From positions 1 through 64,000 of the forward strand of contig JAAYVN010000118.1 in the NCBI GenBank assembly GCA_012517155.1: a DNA stretch of 64,000 nucleotides, in the 5' to 3' direction. Positions 7,841 to 15,483 of the stretch are shown piece after piece (positions within the stretch are counted from its first letter, which is position 1; each line of letters opens with the position of its first letter). This stretch comes from Ignavibacteriales bacterium (GTDB taxonomy: Bacteria > Bacteroidota > Ignavibacteria > Ignavibacteriales > Ignavibacteriaceae). Position numbers and translations under genes: made by a program. The notes under the pieces are model-generated. The model was not told the DNA's origin, did not search any database, and saw only the letters and a program-made list of their open reading frames with translations.

Positions 7841-9710
7841 GAAAGATAAACTTAGAGCCCCAGTTAGTCAACAACCTTTGAAAGTTGAAAAGCCTGCTGA
7901 TACTAATACTATCGGAGGAACAATCAGCGTTCAGCTAAATGAAAAAAAGGTAGTCGTACCTTTTGGAACTACTATCCTGGATGCTTGTAAAGAGAATCAA
8001 ATCTATATACCAACTCTGTGCCATCATTCTGATCTGTGTATTGCTGGTAATTGCAGGGTGTGTCTGGTTGAAGTTGAAGGGATGAGAACACTTCAAACTG
8101 CTTGTAGTTTTCCTATTACATCGAATATAAAAATACGTACTTCAACTGAAAACGTCAGAAAAGCACGCAGGCATGTTATTGATTTACTTTTAAGTGAACA
8201 TTATGGAGACTGTTATGCATGTGTCCGAAATAATAACTGTGAACTTCAATCCCTTGCAAAAGAATACGGTGTAGATTCCTTTACATTTGGACATATTAAA
8301 GAACCGAAATATGAAATCGATAATTCTTCACCTTCGGTGATCCGGGATATGAACAAATGCGTTAATTGCAGAAGATGCGTAAGAACATGTATCGATCTCC
8401 AGGAGGTAGGAGTACTTGAAGCAGTCGGAAGAGGGAATGAAACAAAAATCACTACTTTTATGGATAAACCTCTTGCAGATGTTATTTGTATTAATTGTGG
8501 CCAGTGTATCAACAGATGTCCGACTGGAGCTCTGCATGCTAATGATCCATCAGACGATATCTGGAGGGCCATAGATGATCCAACGAAGCATGTTGTTATC
8601 CAGACAGCTCCTTCTCCAAGAGCAGCAATCGCTGAGGAATTTGGATTCCCGGCTGGGACATCAATGACTCAAGAACTTAATACAGCGTTAAGAAGGATTG
8701 GCTTTGACAAAGTCTTTGATACTAACTTTTCAGCAGATTTAACAATTATGGAAGAAGGGACAGAACTTCTGCACAGACTTAAATCCAAAATTGTCGAAAA
8801 AGATGATAGTGTCAAGTTACCTCAATTTACATCTTGCTCTCCGGGATGGGTTAAATATATAGAGCACTTCTATCCTGATTATCTTGATCATCTATCTACA
8901 GCTAAATCGCCTCAACAAATGTTCGGTGCTGTTCTGAAAACTTTTTATGCCCAAGAATACTGGATAGATCCAAAAGACATTGTAACTGTTGCAGTGATGC
9001 CATGTTCCGCTAAAAAATTCGAGTGTAATAGACCGGAAATGAACTCATCTGGATTTAAGGATGTGGATTATGGTCTAACTACAAGAGAATTGGCAAAAAT
9101 GATTCGGGAAGCAGGTATTCATCTTCCTGAAATGCCAAAGAGCGGATTCGACGATCCATTCGGAGAAGCATCCGGCGCAGGTCTTATTTTTGGAGCAACC
9201 GGTGGAGTGATGGAGGCTGCTTTAAGAACCGCATATGAACTGATAACAGGCAGAGAAGTACCTTTCAAGGATCTGAAAATAGAACCTTGTAGGGGTTTTG
9301 AAGGAGTTAAAAAAGCTTCGGTCCTGCTTGAGGGCTGCAAACCTGATTATAGTTTTCTTGAAGGTGTGGAATTGAAATTCATGGTGGCTCACGGAACTGC
9401 AAATGCAATGACTGTAATGGAAATGTTAAAAAGGGGCGAAATTGATGATGTCCACTTCATTGAGATAATGGGATGTCCTGGTGGATGTATCGGAGGTGGA
9501 GGTCAACCTATTCCAACTTCACAAGAAATCAGAACTAAACGGGCAGAGGCAATTTATAAAGAAGAAGAAGGATTACCAATTCGAAAATCTCATGATAATC
9601 CACATATTACTTATATCTATGAGAAATTCTTTAAAGAAGGACCTTGCAGTGAATTATCCCATAAGCTTCTACATACTCATTACACCAAGCGTGGGAAATA
9701 CATAGTATAA
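7833..9710 (+). CDS. hydA: [FeFe]-hydrogenase catalytic alpha subunit
   Basis: The 625-residue catalytic subunit, producing or oxidising H2. Domains in order: [2Fe-2S] ferredoxin (C63, C74, C77, C91), His-Cys cluster (H123, C127, C130, C136), two [4Fe-4S] clusters (C176/C179/C182/C186 and C219/C222/C225/C229), the H-cluster domain, and a C-terminal small-subunit-like region. H-cluster motifs are T-S-C-S-P-G-W (L1), M-P-C-S-A-K-K-F-E (L2) and E-I-M-G-C-P-G-G-C-x-G-G-G-Q-P (L3). L1 differs from the usual T-S-C-C-P-x-W by a serine at the second cysteine. No HydE, HydF or HydG maturase is in the window. A strong terminator follows. NuoG is excluded by the H-cluster motifs. Confidence 0.95.
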   Translation: MDKKDKLRAPVSQQPLKVEKPADTNTIGGTISVQLNEKKVVVPFGTTILDACKENQIYIPTLCHHSDLCIAGNCRVCLVEVEGMRTLQTACSFPITSNIKIRTSTENVRKARRHVIDLLLSEHYGDCYACVRNNNCELQSLAKEYGVDSFTFGHIKEPKYEIDNSSPSVIRDMNKCVNCRRCVRTCIDLQEVGVLEAVGRGNETKITTFMDKPLADVICINCGQCINRCPTGALHANDPSDDIWRAIDDPTKHVVIQTAPSPRAAIAEEFGFPAGTSMTQELNTALRRIGFDKVFDTNFSADLTIMEEGTELLHRLKSKIVEKDDSVKLPQFTSCSPGWVKYIEHFYPDYLDHLSTAKSPQQMFGAVLKTFYAQEYWIDPKDIVTVAVMPCSAKKFECNRPEMNSSGFKDVDYGLTTRELAKMIREAGIHLPEMPKSGFDDPFGEASGAGLIFGATGGVMEAALRTAYELITGREVPFKDLKIEPCRGFEGVKKASVLLEGCKPDYSFLEGVELKFMVAHGTANAMTVMEMLKRGEIDDVHFIEIMGCPGGCIGGGGQPIPTSQEIRTKRAEAIYKEEEGLPIRKSHDNPHITYIYEKFFKEGPCSELSHKLLHTHYTKRGKYIV

Positions 9711-9721
9711 TAAATCTTATT

Positions 9722-9753
9722 AATCCCTCTCAATAAAGAGAGGGATTTTTTTT
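9722..9753 (+). terminator. Rho-independent terminator after hydA
   Basis: A perfect 10-bp stem, AATCCCTCTC (9722-9731) with GAGAGGGATT (9738-9747), around a 6-nt loop AATAAA, followed by a run of eight T. It closes the receiver-hydCBA operon and separates it from the histidine kinase. Confidence 0.92.
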
Positions 9754-9796
9754 CGTACTAATGCACAATTTTCAATTTACTATAAGATGAGAAAAG

Positions 9797-11212
9797 ATGA
9801 TACGTCTTGTACCTGAATGGGCACGCCATTACGAAGAGTTCTGGGCCGCAATTCGAAAGCGAAATATCTGGTTTATTAAACTCAGATATGCGGCAATATT
9901 AGCTCTTTTAGTATTTATAGTAATTTCTGAATACATCCTGGATTTCAGCTTAACTTATTTCCAGGTGTATTCACTTTTGATAATTGCCACCGCAATATTG
10001 GTATATAATGTTATTCTTCATCTTGTAAAGGATCGAATCAAGGAGATCCCCGGGAAATTTAATGTGCTGCATTTCTCACTTCTTCAGATCTTGCTTGATT
10101 TGTTGTCTTTAGCCTTAATAGTCTATCTGACCGGAGGTGCTGTATCACCTTTATACTACTTGTTTATTTTTCATATGATAATTGGTAGTTTGATTCTTCC
10201 GGGTAAAGTAGTTTATACACTTGCAGTGTCTATTATATTTTATTTTTTAATATTTTCTCTTCTTGAATTCTATAAATATATTCCTCATCAATATCTCAGT
10301 GGTTACATTGGTACCTCAATATATGATAATTTCAAATATATTCTCATAAGTAATTTTATCTTTAGTTTTGTAATTCTAACAAGCGTTTATTTCGCAAACG
10401 GTATTGCCAGGCAATTATATAAACTTGAACAGGATCTTGTTGAATCATTTGACAAACTGCATAAAGCAGAAATTGAAAAGCAAAAATATATAATGGCTGT
10501 CGTTCACGAGATTAAAAGCCCGCTGACAGTTGTAATAACCTACCTGGATATAATTTTAAGTAAAATGCTGGGTCCTTTACCCGAACAAATTGAAGAGCGA
10601 ATTGACAGAGCAATAATTAGAGTCAGAGAAGCAGTTGGATTAATTAATAATGTTCTCAGAATATCAAAACTCCGACTTCTTGATGAAATTGTCTATGAGG
10701 AGTATGAAATTGGACAACTAGTAGAAAATGTACTTAGTGCAAGGAAATCCAATCTGGAATCGAAGCGAATTAGTACTGAAACAATTGATCAAAGAAAAGA
10801 TAAAATTACTCTTTTAGGGGATAAGTTCTTAATTGAGATGGTTATATCGAATTTGTTAAGCAATGCTATAAAGTATACAAGCCACGATGGAAATATTAAA
10901 ATAGCACTTTGGATTGAATCAGGGTATACAAAACTTAGTATTAGCGACGATGGAATTGGTATTCCCAAATCTGATCTTGAAAAAATGTTTGGCGATTTCT
11001 TTCGGGCGTCCAATGCTAAAAGAGATGGTTTCGAAGGAACCGGCCTTGGTTTATCAATAGTTAAGCAAGTAGTTGAAAAACATCACGGAACCATAGTAAT
11101 TGATAGTCCTTCCGATATTGGTAAAGAGGGGAAACCGGGTACTCAGGCCACTATTTCCTTACCTTTAAAACAAGAATCCACGGACTCTAAACTCAAAAAA
11201 CATGTTGAGTAG
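9797..11212 (+). CDS. Membrane sensor histidine kinase
   Basis: A 471-residue kinase. About six membrane helices fill residues 25-205 with only short loops, so the sensor is the membrane part itself. A short coiled linker leads to the HisKA helix with H237 in V-V-H-E-I-K-S-P. The ATP-binding domain shows N-L-L-S-N-A-I-K-Y-T (N box), D-D-G-I-G-I-P (G1) and G-T-G-L-G-L-S-I-V (G2). It lies 86 nt after hydA behind a terminator, so it is probably transcribed separately. No response regulator follows; the only receiver protein nearby is at 5752, on the other side of the hydrogenase genes. The signal sensed is unknown. Confidence 0.93.
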   Translation: MIRLVPEWARHYEEFWAAIRKRNIWFIKLRYAAILALLVFIVISEYILDFSLTYFQVYSLLIIATAILVYNVILHLVKDRIKEIPGKFNVLHFSLLQILLDLLSLALIVYLTGGAVSPLYYLFIFHMIIGSLILPGKVVYTLAVSIIFYFLIFSLLEFYKYIPHQYLSGYIGTSIYDNFKYILISNFIFSFVILTSVYFANGIARQLYKLEQDLVESFDKLHKAEIEKQKYIMAVVHEIKSPLTVVITYLDIILSKMLGPLPEQIEERIDRAIIRVREAVGLINNVLRISKLRLLDEIVYEEYEIGQLVENVLSARKSNLESKRISTETIDQRKDKITLLGDKFLIEMVISNLLSNAIKYTSHDGNIKIALWIESGYTKLSISDDGIGIPKSDLEKMFGDFFRASNAKRDGFEGTGLGLSIVKQVVEKHHGTIVIDSPSDIGKEGKPGTQATISLPLKQESTDSKLKKHVE

Positions 11213-11272
11213 ACACCTATAAATATTTAACTGAATCAATTTTAAAGGCTTTTTTTATTAATTGAATTTATA

Positions 11273-11280
11273 TATATTTG
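11273..11280 (+). promoter_or_regulatory. TAnnTTTG -7 box upstream of a secreted protein gene
   Basis: TATATTTG matches the Bacteroidota-type -7 consensus TAnnTTTG, about 66 nt before the ATG at 11347. I do not see a well-spaced -33 TTG. The gene has GGAGG near its ATG, so a leader of about 60 nt is plausible. Confidence 0.5.
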
Positions 11281-11346
11281 ATCTGGATGTATCCTCGAAT
11301 TTCATGAATCCATAGCTATAGTTTTGACGAATTTTCCGGAGGTCTT

Positions 11347-12192
11347 ATGAAGTCTATAATTTCTATTATTCTTCTTTTCCTTTTCGCTCAAACTTCTAAT
11401 TTTGCACAAATTGTTGTTAATGGGGATTTTGAGTATGGGAATTCTGGGTGGACTATTTATAGTAAGAGTGGTCAGGGTTTAATTGGAACCGCATCATTTT
11501 TTGCATCATCAGCAATTACACCTCCTGTTTATCCAAAAAGTGGCGAATATATGGCAAGATTAGGAGGCTTTGGGTATGATGAAAGTGAAATCTCTCAAAA
11601 TATTATTCTCCCAAACACTAATCCCCTATACTTGTCAATTTTTTATCAAAGCAGATCTTTTACTGGAGCTGAGTGCTCGGGATTATATCATGGGGGTGAA
11701 GTAAAAATAGTTATAGCCGGACAAATGATGTATAATGGCTATCTATGTTACTACAATGATATGCATCAGTGGACTAACGTTTATTTCGATGTAAGTGCAG
11801 CTGCCGGACAAACTATCCAGGTAATACTCAGGGTGGATGCTGCTAATTCAATGTGGTCATATCTTTATCTTGATGATTTGGAGATTAGAACACTTCTGCC
11901 TGTTGATGATGAAAAAAGAAAAGATCATTTTCAAAACGAATTATTACAAAACGTTCCTAATCCATTTAATCCTACCACTTCAATTCAATTTTCTTTATCT
12001 GAAAGTGATCGGGTTTCGATTAAAATTTATGATATTCTTGGCAATCTAATCTCTGAAATAATTAATGAATATCGAAATGCTGGAAATCACAAAGTAGATT
12101 TCAATGCGATTAATTTACCCGGGGGAATTTACTTTTGTAACCTTTCAACTAAGAAAATATCATTAACCAGGAAAATGTGTTTAATCAAATAA
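11347..12192 (+). CDS. Secreted T9SS cargo protein with jelly-roll (CBM-like) domain
   Basis: A 281-residue protein. A signal peptide spans about 1-20 (cleavage after F-A-Q). Residues about 22-180 begin N-G-D-F-E-x-G-x-S-G-W and end L-Y-L-D-D-L-E-I-R, the pattern of beta-sandwich carbohydrate-binding-like domains (CBM4/9-like). The C-terminal ~85 residues are a type IX sorting domain: N-P-F-N-P-T-T-S-I, then I-K-I-Y-D-I-L-G-N, and a final K-M-C-L-I-K. It is therefore probably exported through the outer membrane and surface-anchored or released. No catalytic motif is visible. The ligand is unknown. It is followed by a lipoprotein gene 18 nt downstream. Confidence 0.85.
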   Translation: MKSIISIILLFLFAQTSNFAQIVVNGDFEYGNSGWTIYSKSGQGLIGTASFFASSAITPPVYPKSGEYMARLGGFGYDESEISQNIILPNTNPLYLSIFYQSRSFTGAECSGLYHGGEVKIVIAGQMMYNGYLCYYNDMHQWTNVYFDVSAAAGQTIQVILRVDAANSMWSYLYLDDLEIRTLLPVDDEKRKDHFQNELLQNVPNPFNPTTSIQFSLSESDRVSIKIYDILGNLISEIINEYRNAGNHKVDFNAINLPGGIYFCNLSTKKISLTRKMCLIK

Positions 12193-12210
12193 TAAATATC
12201 CGAGGTTTTT

Positions 12211-12549
12211 ATGCGAGGATTGATTCCAATTATTTTTCTCGTTTTGTTTTTTATGAGTTGCAATCATAATCAATATAAAATTGAGAAGATGGATCATGCT
12301 CTTATTCAGGAGATAAATTCTCTTGATAAAGATAAATCAGATAAGCTAATATCGATTATTGGAAAGACTATTTTAGAAATTAATGACAATATTAAGGAAG
12401 AAATTGCATCATCTGGTGTTGTAATAGAAACAGTCGCTGGCAATATTTTTACCGCTTCGGGAGATAGGTGTGGAATATCTAAACTTTCGAGGCAGGATTT
12501 TATTGAGAAACTTGAATTATCAGTTGTTAGACCGCTTATAATTAAATAA
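12211..12549 (+). CDS. Small lipoprotein of unknown function
   Basis: 112 residues with a lipoprotein signal peptide (F-F-M-S-C, lipid-attached C17). The mature part is mostly charged and helical to about residue 65, followed by a segment E-T-V-A-G-N-I-F-T-A-S-G-D-R-C-G with a single Cys, then a short helix. I do not recognise the family. It lies 41 nt before a secreted subtilase gene, so it might be an inhibitor, chaperone or partner of that protease, but nothing in the sequence proves this. GAGG lies just upstream of the ATG. Confidence 0.75.
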   Translation: MRGLIPIIFLVLFFMSCNHNQYKIEKMDHALIQEINSLDKDKSDKLISIIGKTILEINDNIKEEIASSGVVIETVAGNIFTASGDRCGISKLSRQDFIEKLELSVVRPLIIK

Positions 12550-12551
12550 TT

Positions 12552-12563
12552 CCGGATATCCGG
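12552..12563. repeat. 12-bp perfect palindrome
   Basis: CCGGATATCCGG directly after the lipoprotein stop codon and 28 nt before the subtilase ATG. It could be an operator or a weak attenuator stem; there is no loop or T-run to make it a terminator. Confidence 0.3.
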
Positions 12564-12590
12564 TATGTAAAATATTTACTGAGGTATAAA

Positions 12591-14921
12591 ATGAAAAAAA
12601 TTATTCTGCTTATATTACTTATTTTTTTAGTTAGTAATTCAATATTTTCGCAAACTCACTATTTGGGAAAATCAATTTCAAAATTATCTGATAATCTTGG
12701 TAATATAATTGTTCCGAATACTTTTATTGCAGAAGGATGGGAAAACAAAGTATCTCCAACACTTAAACTGACTTTCAATAAATTTACTGAAAGCGTTGGG
12801 AAGGAAGATTTTAATGCGGATAATTTCATAAGTAGTAATAAGTTCGTTTCACTTAATAAAACTCTTAATGGAAATATCTTTTCCCCGGTTTTAATTCTTA
12901 CTTCTGATGTTCAAGTAGTCAAGGATTATATTTCATCTATGGGTGGTGTTGTTTACTCGATAATTTACGATATTCTAACAGCCGATATACCACTGGAGAA
13001 AATAAAAGAAATCGCTTTGCTAGATGCTATAATCAGTATAGACGGTAGTAATTATAGATATAGCTCAATGGATATTAGCCGGACAGATATAAAAGCAGAT
13101 CAAGTACATAATGGTATAGGACTTCCAAGAGGCTTTAAAGGGAATAATGTCATAGTGGGAGTTCTTGATAGTGGAATTGACTGGAAGCATAATGATTTTA
13201 AGAACACAACAAGCGGAAGTCGTATTCAATACCTTTGGGATATGTCAGGTTCTAGTAATCCCCCCTCCGGGTACACTTATGGCAGAGAATATACTAAATC
13301 CCAAATTGACGCAAACCAATGCTACGAGACAGATGCTGATGATGGAGGAGGTCATGGAACTCACGTTACTGGGACAGCAACCGGCAACGGAAATGCTATT
13401 GGAAATTATATTGGGATAGCTCCGGAAAGTCAGATTATCTTTGTTAAAGGATTTCGATCCGGTCCGGGATTTGCTGACGCAGATGTAGTAAATGGGTGTA
13501 ATTATATATTCACGAAAGCTGCATCACTAAATAAACCTTGCGTGATTAATCTAAGCTTGGGAGGTCATTATGGTTCACATGATGGCACCAGTCTTTATGA
13601 AAAGGCATTAAGCAATCTTACAGGCAATGGAAAAATCATTGTTGCCGCAGCTGGTAATGAAGGGGCTTCGATGAACCATCTTAGTTATACAACGGGAGGT
13701 ACAGGAGTCTCTACAGCCAGACAGAGTTTCTGGATGATAAACGAAAATTCCACCATTTCCGCTGTAGATATGTGGTATAATTCGCCTGGTCAGATCTATG
13801 TCGGATTAGCTGCTTATGATGCTCAGTTTAATCTTATTGGTAATACGAATGCGATTGCTCCAGGCCAGAAAATTGAGGATGCACCATTTATAGTGGAAGG
13901 TACTAATTATGGATACGTTACTATTGATGCCTCAGTTACATCCGACCCAAACAACGGATCGAGAAGAGTGGTTTTTGCTATAGATAGCCATAATGGAGCA
14001 GTTGGAATTAGAAATTGCTATTGGACTATTTACACCTATGGTTCAGGCACATTTGATGCCTGGTGTTTTACAGGGGGGAATTTTACTACGGATAATAATC
14101 CTTCTATTGGACTTTACCCGGGTGATAATATTAAGTCAATAGGTATTCCAAGCACAGCTTTAAAACTTTTATCCATAGGCGCTTATGTTACAAAAACACA
14201 ATGGACTGATATTGATGGACAAACATGGGGGCAGGGAGGTAATCCCGTTCTTCAGTCCAGGGCTACTTTCAGCAGTATGGGCCCAACTAGGGATGGAAGG
14301 ATAAAACCTGATCTCTCTGCTCCGGGAGAAGTTATCGTCTCCTCTCTGTCAAGTTTTCTTACCATAGGTGGAAATGGTACTCCACGAGCTCATATTGTGC
14401 TGGGTGGTAAGCACCAGAAGATGCAGGGTACTAGCATGGCATCTCCGCATGTCACTGGTGTTATTGCCCTTATGCTTGAACGTAATAGGGGACTTGACTA
14501 TCAAAGTGCTTATAATATATTAACCGCTAATACAAAAAAGGATTCGTACACCGGACAAACTCAGAACAATAACTTTGGTTTTGGAAAACTGGATGCACTC
14601 AAAACCCTTCAGAACACTCCGGTTGGTACCGGAACAGGTGATGAGCAAGAGTTGGTCACTGATTACAGTATTATGCAAAATTTTCCCAATCCCTTTAATC
14701 CGGAAACAGTGATAAGTTACAGTTTGCCGAAGACAAGCAAAGTTACACTTAAAGTATTTGATCTTTTAGGGAATGAAATAATTACATCGGTTGACCGCGA
14801 AGAGATCCCTGGTTCATACAGCGTCAAAATTAACGGAGACAAACTTGCTAGTGGAGTATATTTCTACAGAATTACTGCCGGAGATTTTATCGCCACTAAA
14901 AAGATGATTCTTATGAAATAA
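12591..14921 (+). CDS. Secreted subtilisin-like serine protease (S8) with T9SS sorting domain
   Basis: A 776-residue protease exported by type IX secretion. A signal peptide (about 1-20) is followed by a propeptide-like region to about 160. The catalytic triad is visible: Asp in G-V-L-D-S-G-I-D (near 190), His in G-H-G-T-H-V-T-G (near 253), and Ser in G-T-S-M-A-S-P-H (near 613). The oxyanion Asn sits in A-A-A-G-N-E-G. A long insert of about 250 residues between the oxyanion Asn and the Ser is probably a jelly-roll domain. The C-terminus has N-F-P-N-P-F-N-P and ends K-K-M-I-L-M-K, a sorting domain. GAGG precedes the ATG. A clear terminator follows. Confidence 0.93.
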   Translation: MKKIILLILLIFLVSNSIFSQTHYLGKSISKLSDNLGNIIVPNTFIAEGWENKVSPTLKLTFNKFTESVGKEDFNADNFISSNKFVSLNKTLNGNIFSPVLILTSDVQVVKDYISSMGGVVYSIIYDILTADIPLEKIKEIALLDAIISIDGSNYRYSSMDISRTDIKADQVHNGIGLPRGFKGNNVIVGVLDSGIDWKHNDFKNTTSGSRIQYLWDMSGSSNPPSGYTYGREYTKSQIDANQCYETDADDGGGHGTHVTGTATGNGNAIGNYIGIAPESQIIFVKGFRSGPGFADADVVNGCNYIFTKAASLNKPCVINLSLGGHYGSHDGTSLYEKALSNLTGNGKIIVAAAGNEGASMNHLSYTTGGTGVSTARQSFWMINENSTISAVDMWYNSPGQIYVGLAAYDAQFNLIGNTNAIAPGQKIEDAPFIVEGTNYGYVTIDASVTSDPNNGSRRVVFAIDSHNGAVGIRNCYWTIYTYGSGTFDAWCFTGGNFTTDNNPSIGLYPGDNIKSIGIPSTALKLLSIGAYVTKTQWTDIDGQTWGQGGNPVLQSRATFSSMGPTRDGRIKPDLSAPGEVIVSSLSSFLTIGGNGTPRAHIVLGGKHQKMQGTSMASPHVTGVIALMLERNRGLDYQSAYNILTANTKKDSYTGQTQNNNFGFGKLDALKTLQNTPVGTGTGDEQELVTDYSIMQNFPNPFNPETVISYSLPKTSKVTLKVFDLLGNEIITSVDREEIPGSYSVKINGDKLASGVYFYRITAGDFIATKKMILMK

Positions 14922-14960
14922 TTAATTATTTAATTCGACATATCGGATGGGTTTAATTAA

Positions 14961-14993
14961 ATGAGTCGGTTGTCTGACCGGCTCATTCTTTTT
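14961..14993 (+). terminator. Rho-independent terminator after the subtilase gene
   Basis: Stem ATGAGTCGGT (14961-14970) with ACCGGCTCAT (14977-14986), ten pairs including one G-T wobble, 6-nt loop TGTCTG, then TCTTTTT. Confidence 0.88.
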
Positions 14994-15483
14994 GGAAAGA
15001 AAAGATAATTTATATTCATACTTTCTTCATTCAACTTAACATTTCAATAAGTTTGTCTGTAAAAACCACCCGTTCTGTATCTCTTCACAAAAAATATAAT
15101 GAGAATAATTGCTGAATAATTCAACATCTGGATATTCCTGGTATGAGAATGATACCAAGATTTTTACCCCGTTTTCTAAGATCATACCTTCCCTCCTCCT
15201 TCGATCTAACTTCGATCATGTATGCCTGAAAGTGTAATATTTTTTACCCTAAAACTTGTTTTCGAAAACTGTAAATTATTTCAACATTCTCTGCGTTTTG
15301 ATATAGGTTTTTACCCACTCGTTACTTGAACTTGAAACCCTTCACTGGGTTCTCAACTCTGCTCACTCATCCTTAATAATTTCTTAACATTCTTAATGGA
15401 AAAATGGATAGATTTTCCTTTCCAATTTTCTCTATGTGTGTTATCTTACTATGTTAATTATGATTAATTATATAGAATTTTTA
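14994..15483. other. Long intergenic region with a dispersed repeat copy
   Basis: About 490 bp with no credible gene in any frame. It holds a GGTAT/ATACC hairpin (about 15140-15155), one copy of a 25-nt repeat (15194-15218) whose best match is at 50951-50975, a second shared 13-mer CCTAAAACTTGTT (15248-15260), and a 12-bp palindrome GTTTTCGAAAAC (15258-15269). I see no clear TAnnTTTG promoter for the gene that follows. Confidence 0.5.
15194..15218 (+). repeat. Dispersed intergenic repeat, copy A
   Basis: Begins TCCTCCTTCGATC and ends CGATCA. It matches 22 of 25 bases with copy B at 50951-50975. Another shared 13-mer lies 29 nt downstream (15248-15260). The reverse strand reads GATCGAAGGAGG, which resembles a ribosome site but has no gene behind it. 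Confidence 0.6.

Noticed and set aside
8246-8572. 108-codon minus-strand open frame inside hydA
   Set aside because: It is antisense to the cluster-binding region of the hydrogenase, whose frame is clearly the real one.
6140-9710. The three genes as NADH dehydrogenase subunits NuoE, NuoF and NuoG
   Set aside because: The third protein has the L2 and L3 H-cluster motifs of [FeFe]-hydrogenase and no other nuo genes are nearby.
15258-15269. 12-bp palindrome GTTTTCGAAAAC as an operator
   Set aside because: A single AT-rich palindrome about 215 bp from the next gene, with no second copy seen, is too weak to call; it is noted only in the gap description.
15436-15483. Upstream start codon for the secreted protein at 15484
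   Set aside because: It would place 16 extra residues before the signal peptide and has no ribosome site.
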